Source: a virus
Virus record (IMG/VR): IMGVR_UViG_3300027906_000042
Span: 1-42,796 of that record
DNA length: 42,796 nt
Reading direction: 5' to 3' (one strand)
Below are positions 1 to 8,011 of the stretch, piece after piece (position 1 is the first letter of the stretch; each line of letters begins with the position of its first letter). Position numbers and translations under genes: made by a program. Below the pieces are notes generated by a model. It ran no database searches and was not told where the DNA came from. It saw only the letters and a list, made by a program, of their open reading frames with translations.

Positions 1-1015
1 TAAGCTCTCCAAGGTTTTGACCCCCTGGAAGTGTGGTAATTTCAGTTCCTCTACCACCTTCGCGGCGAGGTAACCAGAAATCTTCCATCATAGACATGTA
101 TTTACGATCATCTCTGATCTCACCAGTGGCAGCATCGTACACTAATTTGTTACGATACCTTCCCATAACTTCACGAAGATATTGTTCTGCTTTAACTTTA
201 GGTAAGTTACCTACGTCAATATAAAATATTCTACGCTCTGGTGCACGGGATATACGATAGATGACCAAAGAATCTTCGATCATTCTAAGTTGATTGAGTA
301 CTTTGATACCCTTGTGCAAATAAGATAATACGATATTTCTATTGGTATCCATGATACCAGAAGTAATATAGGTTATAGCATCCTTTGCAATTTTAATTCC
401 ACTATTAGCAGATGTGTTATTCAATCCTTTTGGATTGTATATAAAGTACTCTTCAGATTTACCGAAGTCATACTTCATAAATTCATCTGCGGTCTTAGGC
501 TTATTAATCTGCCTTACTTTCTTAATCTTTGAAGGATCAACATAGCGAACTTCAAGAATACCGTCTTGAGGTGCATCTAAATTAATTACCTTATGATAAT
601 ATAAACGCCCATCGATGTACCATCTACGGAACATCTCATGGGCTTTACTATCAAATGCAAATAAGTTTTTGATGTAATCAAACTCAGTACGAATCATCCC
701 TTTAACGCTTTCGCTAACTTCGAGGTTATCTAAGTTAACTTGTACAGGACTATCATTCTTGTCAGCAACGATTGCTTCATGAATAATATCTTCGATAGCT
801 GAATCCACTTCTGGATGCATTGCCATCTCACGATACTTTTTCACCATATCGTACTCGGTCTTGAAGTTACCGTCTAGATCAAGATACTGACCATAGTAAC
901 CACCCGCAATATAACTGGTTGCGCCGTCCTCGCTTGAAGGGGCAATTGGAGAAGGAGCTCTGTCCTTCTCCTGAACCTTCTTCTTAAACGAGAAACCGAA
1001 TAACTCTGCTGCCAT
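1..1015 (-). CDS. 20: Portal vertex protein gp20 (3' end cut by window edge)
   Basis: Forms the dodecameric portal at the capsid vertex, through which DNA is packaged by gp17 and to which the neck attaches. I translated this frame by hand from the ATG at 1015 to the left edge: it is open for 338 codons with no stop, so the C-terminal part lies outside the window. It begins MAAELFGFSFKKK and contains EVDSAIEDIIHEAIV, the RRWYIDGRLYYHK stretch and, at the edge, GRGTEITTLPGGQNLGELE, all typical of T4-type portal proteins. It follows gp19 with 37 bases between them, which hold a possible late promoter (CTAAATAG). No clear Shine-Dalgarno sequence precedes the ATG. Gene order 17-18-19-20 is that of T4. 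Identification is firm; only the C-terminus is missing. Confidence 0.96.
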   Translation of the reverse strand, partial: MAAELFGFSFKKKVQEKDRAPSPIAPSSEDGATSYIAGGYYGQYLDLDGNFKTEYDMVKKYREMAMHPEVDSAIEDIIHEAIVADKNDSPVQVNLDNLEVSESVKGMIRTEFDYIKNLFAFDSKAHEMFRRWYIDGRLYYHKVINLDAPQDGILEVRYVDPSKIKKVRQINKPKTADEFMKYDFGKSEEYFIYNPKGLNNTSANSGIKIAKDAITYITSGIMDTNRNIVLSYLHKGIKVLNQLRMIEDSLVIYRISRAPERRIFYIDVGNLPKVKAEQYLREVMGRYRNKLVYDAATGEIRDDRKYMSMMEDFWLPRREGGRGTEITTLPGGQNLGEL

Positions 1016-1040
1016 AATATTTTTGGTTTCTGCTTACCTT

Positions 1041-1048
1041 CTATTTAG
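1041..1048 (-). promoter_or_regulatory. Possible late promoter box CTAAATAG before gp20
   Basis: The minus strand reads CTAAATAG about 26 bases before the portal start, in the short gp19-gp20 gap. It is close to the T4-type late box TATAAATA and to the CTAAATAA boxes found before gp18 and before the glycine-rich adhesin gene in this window. It is inferred from similarity and position only. Confidence 0.4.
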
Positions 1049-1052
1049 TCGC

Positions 1053-1655
1053 TTAACTAGGATCGGTATCAGCGTTAACTAAATTTTTATTAGCACCATC
1101 TTCAGTGACGTGGTACTGATATGCAAACTCAACATCAAATTCTTCATAAGAATCATTGTTGTCGTAAGCAACAGAAATCTGTGAAACACTAACTGGCCAT
1201 GCAGCAACCAATCTGTAAGTACGAATGGTTTTTAACGAATCACTTTTACCGAACTTGTCAAGTTGAGAAACAGTAATATCCTCAAAAATGTCATCTACGT
1301 CTGCCGATGCTAAGTTAGCATCTGCAGCATTTGTCAATGAGATCCATTTCTCATAAGCAGCTCTCATTTCAAATGCATCATCATTATAGAATGTACCAGT
1401 CCATGTCTCATAAGTTCTGTCTCCAGGAACTTTAACGACACGACCACGGAAAGGAAGTTCTACTGTACCTACATTAGTTGCTGGCAATGCAGCAGACTTG
1501 CACATAAATTGTACTGCGCTATCTGTATTGCCGTTGATAACAGGTGCTGTGACACCATCTGGCCAGACATGATTGACGGAAAAGAGGTTAGGGCGAACAC
1601 CACCTCTTATAGCTTCCTGAAAACTTAGTAGCCCTAGTTTGGTTGCTTCAGCCAT
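1053..1655 (-). CDS. 19: Tail tube protein gp19
   Basis: Builds the inner, non-contractile tail tube through which DNA passes into the host. The 200-residue protein has the usual family length (T4 gp19 is about 160-165 residues, marine relatives around 200). It contains FQEAIRGGVRPNLFSV near the N-terminus, LPFRGRVVKVPGDRTYETW in the middle and a C-terminal beta-rich part ending in FDVEFAYQYHV, which fits tail-tube proteins. It has a good ribosome site, AAGGAG at 1668-1673, 12 bases before the ATG. It lies between the sheath gene and the portal gene, as in T4. Confidence 0.96.
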   Translation of the reverse strand: MAEATKLGLLSFQEAIRGGVRPNLFSVNHVWPDGVTAPVINGNTDSAVQFMCKSAALPATNVGTVELPFRGRVVKVPGDRTYETWTGTFYNDDAFEMRAAYEKWISLTNAADANLASADVDDIFEDITVSQLDKFGKSDSLKTIRTYRLVAAWPVSVSQISVAYDNNDSYEEFDVEFAYQYHVTEDGANKNLVNADTDPS

Positions 1656-1681
1656 TTTCTTTTAATACTCCTTAATTAAAT

Positions 1682-3688
1682 TTAGCGTTTGGGGACGACT
1701 TCTTCAAAGCTAACACCAGTACGTGTAGCAATGAATGTCAGTGTGATGAAGTTAATCGAGCGTGCTGGCTTGATGTAGAAATCAGCCTTGAACTCGTTAG
1801 CGTCAATGACTGCACCAGTGTTATTGGTACTATCACAAACAACTAGGAAGTCGGTGATACCTCTTTCGGCTTGAATGCCTCTAAGATATGGTTCAACAAC
1901 ATTCTTAAAGTTGTTACGAGTGAACTCGTCATTGAGTTCAAAAAGAACCCCCTTCGCAGCGTTACCGATTGTCTTCTCAATCACGTTGAAGAGACGGCGA
2001 ACGTTTATGCGATCAAAAGCAGATGGTGAAGCGAGAGCAGTTTTGTCTCCGAACAGAATGATACCCTGACCAGGAAGAGAAGTAACTGGGTTAATTCTAT
2101 TCTGATAGAGTTTATCTCTCTCTGTTCTTGTTGGTGAGAATGCAAGTTTAACAGCATTCTTGATTGAACCACGATTCAAACCAGCAGGTGAGAACCAAGG
2201 TAATCCATTAGCAGTAGTAGCGGCACATAATCCTGCTGTGTCTCCGTTGCAGGGAACGTAACGATACTTGTCTGCAAATCTGTCGTAGACATACTTCCAA
2301 GTATTATCAAACACACCGAATGATGTTGCTTGAAGTGTATTGTAGAAGTCAACTACGTTTTGTGTTTGTGTTGCAGAGCTTGTTACTCCAACAACATCTC
2401 CTCTATATGGTGAGAGGAATGCGATACAATCTTTACGAGCAGAAGCAATTGTTAATGCAGCAGCTGCTACAGACTTTGAATTAGTCTTTGCAGATGCACC
2501 ACTTCCAGTATCTCCTGGACCTGCCAGTAGATAATCGATCAGAATTGTTTCAGGATCAGCAAACTCTTGCATCGCTGAGATGATCTCACCAGATGTTGCA
2601 CCACCTGATTCTGCACCTTTTGCTAAGGTGTAAGATCTTCCACCGATTAAGTCGAATGCTGTTGTGCTATCGTTACCAGCGTTGTTAGTACCAGCAAGGT
2701 TACCAGTAGCTAATTGGTTAGCACTTACATCATAAAGATCAGTAGCTTCATGAGATCCCCAGTATACCCAATTGGACTTATCTAGGAAAACTTGTGGATA
2801 GTAGTTACCAGATCCTTCAGCAGTCTTACCATTATTTGCTTTAGACAAATAAGTAAACTTCTCAAGAACTGTATTTGGAACTCCGCTAATTTCGCCTGTT
2901 CCGTCATATACTACTACATGAACTTCATCCTTAGATCCACCACGAGCAGCGACGTAAGGAGAAGTTCCAGGACGAGGAGCAATTGAACTCCAGTTCAGAC
3001 CTGTGAAAACTGTTTGCTCATCATACCACTCAGATTTTGCTGTGACGTTAAGGTCAGTAACACCGTTCTCAATGAGGTCGGTTGCAATCCAAGTGTCAGA
3101 AGTAATTAAGGAGACTTTATTGTTGGTGCCATCCCAAGCAAAGATGTACCCAGATTTAGCACCGTTGGGGCTAGCAGAGGCAGTGACTACTTGGGTACCT
3201 ACTGTTGTTGTTCCTAATGCACCGTCAAGTGTTAGAGTTATATCAGCACCAGCATCTATAGTTGCTACTCTTAGAGCATTCTGCTCTGTACCAATATTTC
3301 TAGATGCCCACTTGAATGCGTTATTACCTGCACTGAAGTAAGTTGCTTCATATACATCCTTTGTTGGTATAGAAAGAATGTATGGAGAAGTCGTACTATC
3401 GTCTGAAGCACTTAGTTGTCCTGAAGTAGATGCTCTAACGACATCCAATACTCCACCGTATGATAGGAAACTTGCAGCAGTCCACCATGTTTCTGCGTTT
3501 GCATCCGTGGGTTCACCGAAGGTTTCAATTAATTGAGCTTCTGTTGATATACGTATTGGTTTCAATACTGGTCCTTTTGTGAAGGCCCCAGCAATAGCTC
3601 CTACGTTTACTTCAACGGTCTCAATCGAACCAATAGTTAGATCCCTTTCCTGGATCTCAACTCCTGGCGATAAGAGCGTGCTAGCCAT
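1682..3688 (-). CDS. 18: Contractile tail sheath protein gp18
   Basis: Forms the contractile sheath around the gp19 tube; its contraction drives the tube through the host envelope. The 668 residues match the usual T4-type sheath length. The N-terminus has the sheath start LLSPGVEIQERDL followed by VGAIAGAFTKGP and the ETFGEPT motif near residues 53-60. The C-terminal third carries the conserved sheath core: VIEKTIGNAAKGVLFELND, EPYLRGIQAERGITDFLVV and FYIKPARSINFITLTFIA. A strong Shine-Dalgarno AGGAG lies at 3697-3701, and a late-type promoter box CTAAATAA at 3728-3735. The middle part, residues about 100-400, is variable and surface exposed in this family. Confidence 0.97.
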   Translation of the reverse strand: MASTLLSPGVEIQERDLTIGSIETVEVNVGAIAGAFTKGPVLKPIRISTEAQLIETFGEPTDANAETWWTAASFLSYGGVLDVVRASTSGQLSASDDSTTSPYILSIPTKDVYEATYFSAGNNAFKWASRNIGTEQNALRVATIDAGADITLTLDGALGTTTVGTQVVTASASPNGAKSGYIFAWDGTNNKVSLITSDTWIATDLIENGVTDLNVTAKSEWYDEQTVFTGLNWSSIAPRPGTSPYVAARGGSKDEVHVVVYDGTGEISGVPNTVLEKFTYLSKANNGKTAEGSGNYYPQVFLDKSNWVYWGSHEATDLYDVSANQLATGNLAGTNNAGNDSTTAFDLIGGRSYTLAKGAESGGATSGEIISAMQEFADPETILIDYLLAGPGDTGSGASAKTNSKSVAAAALTIASARKDCIAFLSPYRGDVVGVTSSATQTQNVVDFYNTLQATSFGVFDNTWKYVYDRFADKYRYVPCNGDTAGLCAATTANGLPWFSPAGLNRGSIKNAVKLAFSPTRTERDKLYQNRINPVTSLPGQGIILFGDKTALASPSAFDRINVRRLFNVIEKTIGNAAKGVLFELNDEFTRNNFKNVVEPYLRGIQAERGITDFLVVCDSTNNTGAVIDANEFKADFYIKPARSINFITLTFIATRTGVSFEEVVPKR

Positions 3689-3727
3689 GCGTTTAACTCC
3701 TGATGATAAATCAATTTTTGTCTAATA

Positions 3728-3735
3728 TTATTTAG
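3728..3735 (-). promoter_or_regulatory. Late promoter-like box CTAAATAA before gp18
   Basis: CTAAATAA on the minus strand lies about 40 bases before the gp18 ATG, in the 59-base gap after gp17, which is one of the longest gaps in the window. It differs from the T4 late box TATAAATA only at the two ends. The abundant sheath and tube proteins would be expected to have their own late promoter here. Confidence 0.5.
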
Positions 3736-3747
3736 AAAAAAGTGATT

Positions 3748-5436
3748 TTAGCGATACTCCCACATGTAGTTTCTATCTCCATACTCATCCAACTTCCAAT
3801 TCTCTGGATTAGAATCATTCATATCAATGGTCCAAATATTCCCTTCTTCGTCTACTACAGTCTCATCCTCCAGTCCATCATCAATAAAACCAAAGGGAGC
3901 CATGTCCTGTTCTATCTGATTCTTCTGCTCTTCATATATTCTCTTACGGATATCTTGATCCGTCATCTCTTTAAAGTAATCTTGCTGTACTAACCATGCA
4001 AATATAACGAGACACATCACAAGGTCGTCGTTGTATCCCTCGTCAGCTTCAAAGGATTGTTTGTTTTGAATGAAGGTAGTTAACTCAGCAACAATGTTAT
4101 AATCCTTAACAAGTAACTTATCATCTTCTATTAAATGCTTCAAGTTAGAGCACCCTTGTGCCTTAACTGTCTTACTCATCTTGACACCCATCTGGGTCTT
4201 AGTACCTGAGAATCCCTGACCTACTATTTGACCTGCTCTACCACGCATAGCACACATGAGAACATTCTCATACTCAATATCATAGAATAAACTCGAAGCA
4301 ACTGCTTCTCCAATATCATTTACTTCTATAAGAATATGTGCATTATTATAATTTGTACCAACATTATACATTACGTTGGGGAATAACATAGGTCTTATTT
4401 CATTACTCCTATACTTAGCAACCAATGACCATGGTGCTTTTGTTATATCAATGACTACAAAGGCAGAGTAATCCTGTGATAAACCACGAGATACGTCAAC
4501 ACATATGATGTAATCATGACCATCCAAAGGATCTTCATAAACATCTAATCCAGCATTTTTTATAATTGGGTCGTCATAAACCAATGTTCTTAGTTTAGCA
4601 GCCGATATTAAAGTGTCAACAGATCCTAAGAACTCACACTCAAACTCTTGAGTGAACTGTCTTTCAGATGTGTTGGCAATAGTTGTCTCTTTCCACTTGG
4701 CATCTCTACCAGGCACTTTACTCCAATGTACCTCAGTCCATGCATATCCATTCCTACCTTTCTGTGCATCAACCCAGAGTTTGTAGAAATGATTCATCCC
4801 ATATGGGGTTGAGATGATGATGACTTTGGTTTTTGTACCAGACGTAATAGTAGGATAAACAGAACTAAAGAATGCTTCTGCGATATGATTTGGGATAAAG
4901 GCGAACTCGTCGAGGAAAATGATATTGAACGACATGCCTCGGACAGCACTTGCAGATGTAGAAGCTGCCAGTATCTTTGATCCATTTTCTAACTCCATGC
5001 TACCTTTGTTGTACACAACAATACCCTGTTGTAGCCACAAAGGTAATTGTTCATATGCTAATTGCAATCTTCCAAGCAAGTCCCTAGCAGTGGATAACTT
5101 GTTTGCAAGAATACCAATATTAACATTATCATTAAACAAAGCATAATGCAAAAGGTAAGACACACACGTAGTGGACTTACCAGTCTGTCGAGGTAACTTT
5201 GCTATATTGAATCTATTGTTATGAAATTTTTCAATTAGTTCTTCCTGAAAATCCCACATCTCAAAAGGAACTATACCTTCATCAAGAGATATGATCTTGA
5301 TATAGTTCCTAGTGAAATAGATAGGATCATCCTTACACTTAAGATACTCCTCAATTTGTTCTTGAGTGAATTGTATCTCAGTACCAACCTTTTTAAGATT
5401 GGGGTTACCTAAGTAAAAATCTGATTGATCTGCCAT
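3748..5436 (-). CDS. 17: Terminase large subunit gp17 (packaging ATPase and nuclease)
   Basis: Motor that pumps DNA into the prohead through the gp20 portal and cuts concatemers. The 562 residues are somewhat shorter than T4 gp17 (610). The N-terminal ATPase has Walker A LPRQTGKST with the lysine at residue 87 and Walker B NIIFLDEF with D176 and E177, followed by the coupling-motif region VIIISTPYG. The C-terminal RNase H-like nuclease shows the first catalytic Asp in IICVDVSRGLSQDYSAF near residue 315, a middle acidic patch EVNDIGEAVASSLF and a late NDDLVMCLVIFAW motif. The start follows the upstream stop by one base, so translation is probably coupled. No frameshift or missing catalytic residue is seen. 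Confidence 0.97.
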   Translation of the reverse strand: MADQSDFYLGNPNLKKVGTEIQFTQEQIEEYLKCKDDPIYFTRNYIKIISLDEGIVPFEMWDFQEELIEKFHNNRFNIAKLPRQTGKSTTCVSYLLHYALFNDNVNIGILANKLSTARDLLGRLQLAYEQLPLWLQQGIVVYNKGSMELENGSKILAASTSASAVRGMSFNIIFLDEFAFIPNHIAEAFFSSVYPTITSGTKTKVIIISTPYGMNHFYKLWVDAQKGRNGYAWTEVHWSKVPGRDAKWKETTIANTSERQFTQEFECEFLGSVDTLISAAKLRTLVYDDPIIKNAGLDVYEDPLDGHDYIICVDVSRGLSQDYSAFVVIDITKAPWSLVAKYRSNEIRPMLFPNVMYNVGTNYNNAHILIEVNDIGEAVASSLFYDIEYENVLMCAMRGRAGQIVGQGFSGTKTQMGVKMSKTVKAQGCSNLKHLIEDDKLLVKDYNIVAELTTFIQNKQSFEADEGYNDDLVMCLVIFAWLVQQDYFKEMTDQDIRKRIYEEQKNQIEQDMAPFGFIDDGLEDETVVDEEGNIWTIDMNDSNPENWKLDEYGDRNYMWEYR

Positions 5437-5437
5437 A

Positions 5438-5599
5438 CTAATGGGTCGCTAGCCACTCCTCCGCTTCCTGCTTGGTGTTAAAGAAATGAAGGTGTCTGTT
5501 CAATTGTAGAGTATATTGATGATCAACTTGATCATACCCTATAATACCTTCATAGTCGATCCAATCAGGATCAAGACGATCTTCTGGAACTGTTGTCAT
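5438..5599 (-). CDS. Small unknown protein directly before gp17
   Basis: A 53-residue acidic protein starting MTTVPEDRLDPDWIDYEG and ending in FFNTKQEAEEWLATH. I prefer the ATG at 5599 over one 30 bases upstream because a clear GGAGG lies 9 bases before it and the overlap with the upstream gene is shorter (29 bases). The sequence looks like a small alpha/beta domain with a C-terminal helix. Its function is not recognised. The position between the small and large terminase genes hints at a packaging accessory, but that is only inference from location. Confidence 0.7.
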   Translation of the reverse strand: MTTVPEDRLDPDWIDYEGIIGYDQVDHQYTLQLNRHLHFFNTKQEAEEWLATH

Positions 5600-5726
5600 G
5601 GCTCTGGACCTCCGATTTCTTGAGCTCATATTCTAGCATAGATCTAAGCAATTTGGATCTAGTAGAATCCCCGAATGCTTCGAGGACTTGTAGTTCAGAT
5701 TGTAATTCGGCAATTCGCTTATCCAT
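5571..5726 (-). CDS. Small helical unknown protein
   Basis: A 51-residue protein starting MDKRIAELQSELQVLEAFG, with a heptad-like leucine pattern suggesting a coiled-coil helix, and ending in a Ser/Arg-rich tail. An in-frame ATG 48 bases upstream would overlap the previous gene by 32 bases, so I choose the start at 5726, 16 bases after that gene's stop. Its own 3' end overlaps the next small gene. Function is not recognised. Its ribosome site is weak. Confidence 0.6.
   Translation of the reverse strand: MDKRIAELQSELQVLEAFGDSTRSKLLRSMLEYELKKSEVQSHDNSSRRSS
5609..5613 (-). promoter_or_regulatory. Ribosome binding site GGAGG that fixes the 5599 start
   Basis: GGAGG on the minus strand sits 9 bases before the ATG at 5599. 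It argues for the shorter start of the 53-residue gene over the ATG at 5629. Confidence 0.65.
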
Positions 5727-5742
5727 TATATAGGTCCGTATG

Positions 5743-6276
5743 TTATTTTTTCTTGTTGTGTTGAGCCCACGCAAATGCGTATGCTTTGTCTTTTCCGACT
5801 TTCTTTTTTAAAGATTTAACTTGTTTCTCTCTTCCAGGAGGTGCATCCTCTCCGAAGATACCACCAACTACAGGTGGTAAAGATTGTTTACTACTATCAG
5901 CTGACCAGTGGCCATCTGAAATATTTGGTTTAAGAGGTTTCTTAGATTGACCTTTCTTTTTCCAGCTAGATGACTTCTTAGTCTTTGCTGCTATACCTGC
6001 AGAACCTCCATCAGTCTTTGCTGCTAAACCTCCACCACCACCTGTAGTTGATGCTAAAGATTCATTAGTCATGAATACTGTTCCATCAGTAGGATCTGAT
6101 TCATGATACTTGATTACCCTACTATTAGGATACACACTATTTGCTATCTTCTGTGCTTGAGGTCTCTGAAGTTTTTGTAACTTACTTCTAAACACAGTGA
6201 TATCATATTCTCTACCACGCCATACGACGGTGAGAACATAGTATCTTCCATACATTGTAGGAATACGTGATGCCAT
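5743..6276 (-). CDS. Unknown protein with basic C-terminus, in the terminase cluster
   Basis: A 177-residue protein in three visible parts: a compact N-terminal segment (residues 1-60, with GRYYVLTVVWRGREYDITVF), a low-complexity Gly/Ala/Lys-rich middle (75-125), and a basic C-terminus, residues about 148-177, with REKQVKSLKKKVGKDKAYAFAWAQHNKKK in two overlapping stretches. Short QVK-LKKK...AFAWA tails of this kind recur at the ends of phage proteins in my experience of such sequences; I would not derive a function from it. The start codon shares its A with the stop of the preceding gene (TAATG), indicating coupled translation. It could be a DNA- or procapsid-associated accessory, which is inference from charge and position. 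Confidence 0.75.
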   Translation of the reverse strand: MASRIPTMYGRYYVLTVVWRGREYDITVFRSKLQKLQRPQAQKIANSVYPNSRVIKYHESDPTDGTVFMTNESLASTTGGGGGLAAKTDGGSAGIAAKTKKSSSWKKKGQSKKPLKPNISDGHWSADSSKQSLPPVVGGIFGEDAPPGREKQVKSLKKKVGKDKAYAFAWAQHNKKK

Positions 6277-6533
6277 TAAGCAGATACAGCGTTGTTATCT
6301 TTATCATGACGCTGATACGCAGCAGGAGTCCTAGTAGTGTTATTAGTATTCCTTGCCTGATATGTACCAGGTGTCCTAGCAGAATTGTCAGTATTACGAG
6401 CTTGATAGTCTGCGTTCCAATTCTTGAAGGTCTTAGTAGACCATCCTTCATTACCACTGAACCAATTGACAGTTGTACTGCCTGGTTGTGGACTTACGGG
6501 ATCACAGTTTTCGTCGTTTCTTTGGTATGCCAT
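6276..6533 (-). CDS. Small repeat protein with YQ-type 15-residue repeats
   Basis: An 85-residue hydrophilic protein. Two near-identical 15-residue units, YQARNTDNSARTPGT and YQARNTNNTTRTPAA, are flanked by more diverged copies starting AYQRNDENCDPVSP (N-terminus) and AYQRHDKDNNAVSA (C-terminus). The middle has WFSGNEGWSTKTFKNW. It starts four bases after the gp16 stop and ends in a TAATG junction. No known function is recognised; composition suggests an extended, perhaps disordered, repeat protein. Confidence 0.7.
   Translation of the reverse strand: MAYQRNDENCDPVSPQPGSTTVNWFSGNEGWSTKTFKNWNADYQARNTDNSARTPGTYQARNTNNTTRTPAAYQRHDKDNNAVSA
6320..6415 (-). repeat. Two tandem 45-base coding repeats
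   Basis: Within the 85-residue gene, about two 45-base units encode the 15-residue YQARNT-type repeat. The units differ at many third positions, so the duplication is not very recent or protein-level selection has preserved it. Boundaries are approximate. Confidence 0.55.
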
Positions 6534-6537
6534 GTGA

Positions 6538-7017
6538 CTATTTATCTGTTTCCTTAGATACCTTTTTCAGCATTTTTTGGAGGTCAGCAGTACTACCAAC
6601 AAACAATGAGTTGTTAGTTACTACCTTTTTAGCACTCTCTTCCTTGACAGCTTTCTTGTCTTTTTGTAGTGCCATTAATTTGTCGGCTACATCTCCGACG
6701 TGCTTGATGAGTTGTCCAGCAACTTCATATGCTCTAGGGTGATCAGAAGACATAGCCAAATCAAGAGCACCGTTGACAGCTTCTTGTCCCTTATCCACCA
6801 ATAAGTAAAGGTTTCCTCGTGCATACTCATAATCATCCTGTACTTGATCTTGTCCATCAACTTTTTTAAGTTGATCTTTTCTTGTACTACACCCACCTTC
6901 AGGTGTAGTACTAACTTCAGTTGCAACTGCTTCTACAGTTTCAAATGCTTCATCCAATCCAGAAGTATCATCTTCGATTCTATCTTCTGCTGTTTTTTTC
7001 TTTGCCCAATTACTCAT
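6538..7017 (-). CDS. 16: Terminase small subunit gp16
   Basis: DNA-recognition subunit that stimulates gp17 and starts packaging. With the start at 7017 the product is 159 residues, beginning MSNWAKKKTAEDRIEDD, close to T4 gp16 (164). The central region, YEYARGNLYLLVDKGQEAV followed by ALDLAMSSDHPRAYEVAGQL, is the helical oligomerisation core of T4-type small terminases. An in-frame ATG at 7056 would add 13 residues inside gp15; I reject it because start 7017 gives the family N-terminus and only an 8-base overlap with the gp15 stop. The position directly after gp15 agrees with T4 order. Four small genes separate it from gp17. Confidence 0.92.
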   Translation of the reverse strand: MSNWAKKKTAEDRIEDDTSGLDEAFETVEAVATEVSTTPEGGCSTRKDQLKKVDGQDQVQDDYEYARGNLYLLVDKGQEAVNGALDLAMSSDHPRAYEVAGQLIKHVGDVADKLMALQKDKKAVKEESAKKVVTNNSLFVGSTADLQKMLKKVSKETDK

Positions 7018-8011
7018 AATACGATATGGTTTCTCCAAATCCGAAATCATCATCACTTGTTAATAGTGCATCATCAGCAGCATCAATTAGATCGACCTTT
7101 GTACCAGCAACTGCAGATGCAGCAGTGGTTCCATTCTGTGCTCTACGAACAGATAATTTATCTGGTGATGTTTTACTCTTAACATACATTACTTCATTAC
7201 CAATCTCAATATAGGATTGAGTAGGAATGTTGCTGTAGTCTTGAACTTGTACAACGAGATTTCTTGCGGTAATAGCACCTGCGAGTTCTGTAGTACCATC
7301 CTTGTCTTTGTCTGTCTTTGCCTTTGGTACAACCTGATAAGCAATCTGTCTTGTCTTTGAAAGATCGACATCCAAAGTAGTATCGACTTTTGCTTTCTTG
7401 ATTGGTCCCTGAGTTCCAACAGGTCCAAAGATGTAAGACTTGACTGTGAACTGCATAGTTATTAAGGTTATCTTCTTATCATCGAAAGAACCTTCATAAT
7501 CATCACTATAATTAATACTATTCAATACAATAGGAATATCTCTATACTCATTCATATCATCAACCAACTTAATAGTCATTTGATATGATGGTTGGAATAC
7601 TGGAACAATCTGTTCAGTTATTTCCAATGCTTCATCATTAGTCTTAGATATTATATTTAATTCAAAATCAATATTATAAGGAACAGGTGTAAACTGTTTC
7701 TTAACTGCGTTTGCTGTATTTGCTTTTAGTGTTAAAGTTGTAGGAGCAAGTTTCCTACTGGAATCATATGAGATACCAGTCATCTCAAATGATAAACGTG
7801 GAACAGTAATAGCAACCTTCTGATTAAGATCTGCTTGCTGTTCTAATCTTGCTAAAAATTTCTGTCGCGGACCATAAGCAAGAGGTACTTTCATTCTACT
7901 GTAAGTAGTACCGTCTGACTTTTCCTTACGAACTTCTATATTATTGAAGAGTGTACCAAATCCTATGACGCACTTTCTAATAATTTTATTGTATGTGTAT
8001 GCACCTAACAT
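7010..8011 (-). CDS. 15: Tail completion and sheath stabiliser protein gp15
   Basis: Caps the top of the tail and joins it to the head neck complex of gp13 and gp14. The 333-residue protein starts with YTYNKIIRKCVIGFGTLFNNI and continues with VPLAYGPRQKFLARLEQ, the conserved core of T4-type gp15. T4 gp15 is about 270 residues, so this one carries an extra C-terminal part from about residue 225, with a small beta-rich segment (IPTQSYIEIGNEVMYVKS and RRAQNGT). Its ATG shares one base with the gp14 stop (TAATG). Confidence 0.94.
   Translation of the reverse strand: MLGAYTYNKIIRKCVIGFGTLFNNIEVRKEKSDGTTYSRMKVPLAYGPRQKFLARLEQQADLNQKVAITVPRLSFEMTGISYDSSRKLAPTTLTLKANTANAVKKQFTPVPYNIDFELNIISKTNDEALEITEQIVPVFQPSYQMTIKLVDDMNEYRDIPIVLNSINYSDDYEGSFDDKKITLITMQFTVKSYIFGPVGTQGPIKKAKVDTTLDVDLSKTRQIAYQVVPKAKTDKDKDGTTELAGAITARNLVVQVQDYSNIPTQSYIEIGNEVMYVKSKTSPDKLSVRRAQNGTTAASAVAGTKVDLIDAADDALLTSDDDFGFGETISYYE

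Noticed and set aside
3689-3747. Rho-independent terminator between gp17 and gp18
   Set aside because: I see no GC-rich hairpin followed by a T run on the minus strand; the gap holds the late box and the gp18 ribosome site.
6539-6546. GATAAATA box near the 85-residue gene as a late promoter
   Set aside because: It lies in the last codons of gp16 and only 6 bases from the next ATG, leaving no room for a leader with a ribosome site.
7018-7056. Upstream in-frame ATG triplet for gp16
   Set aside because: It would add 13 residues inside gp15; the start at 7017 gives the family-like MSNWAKKK beginning with a short overlap.
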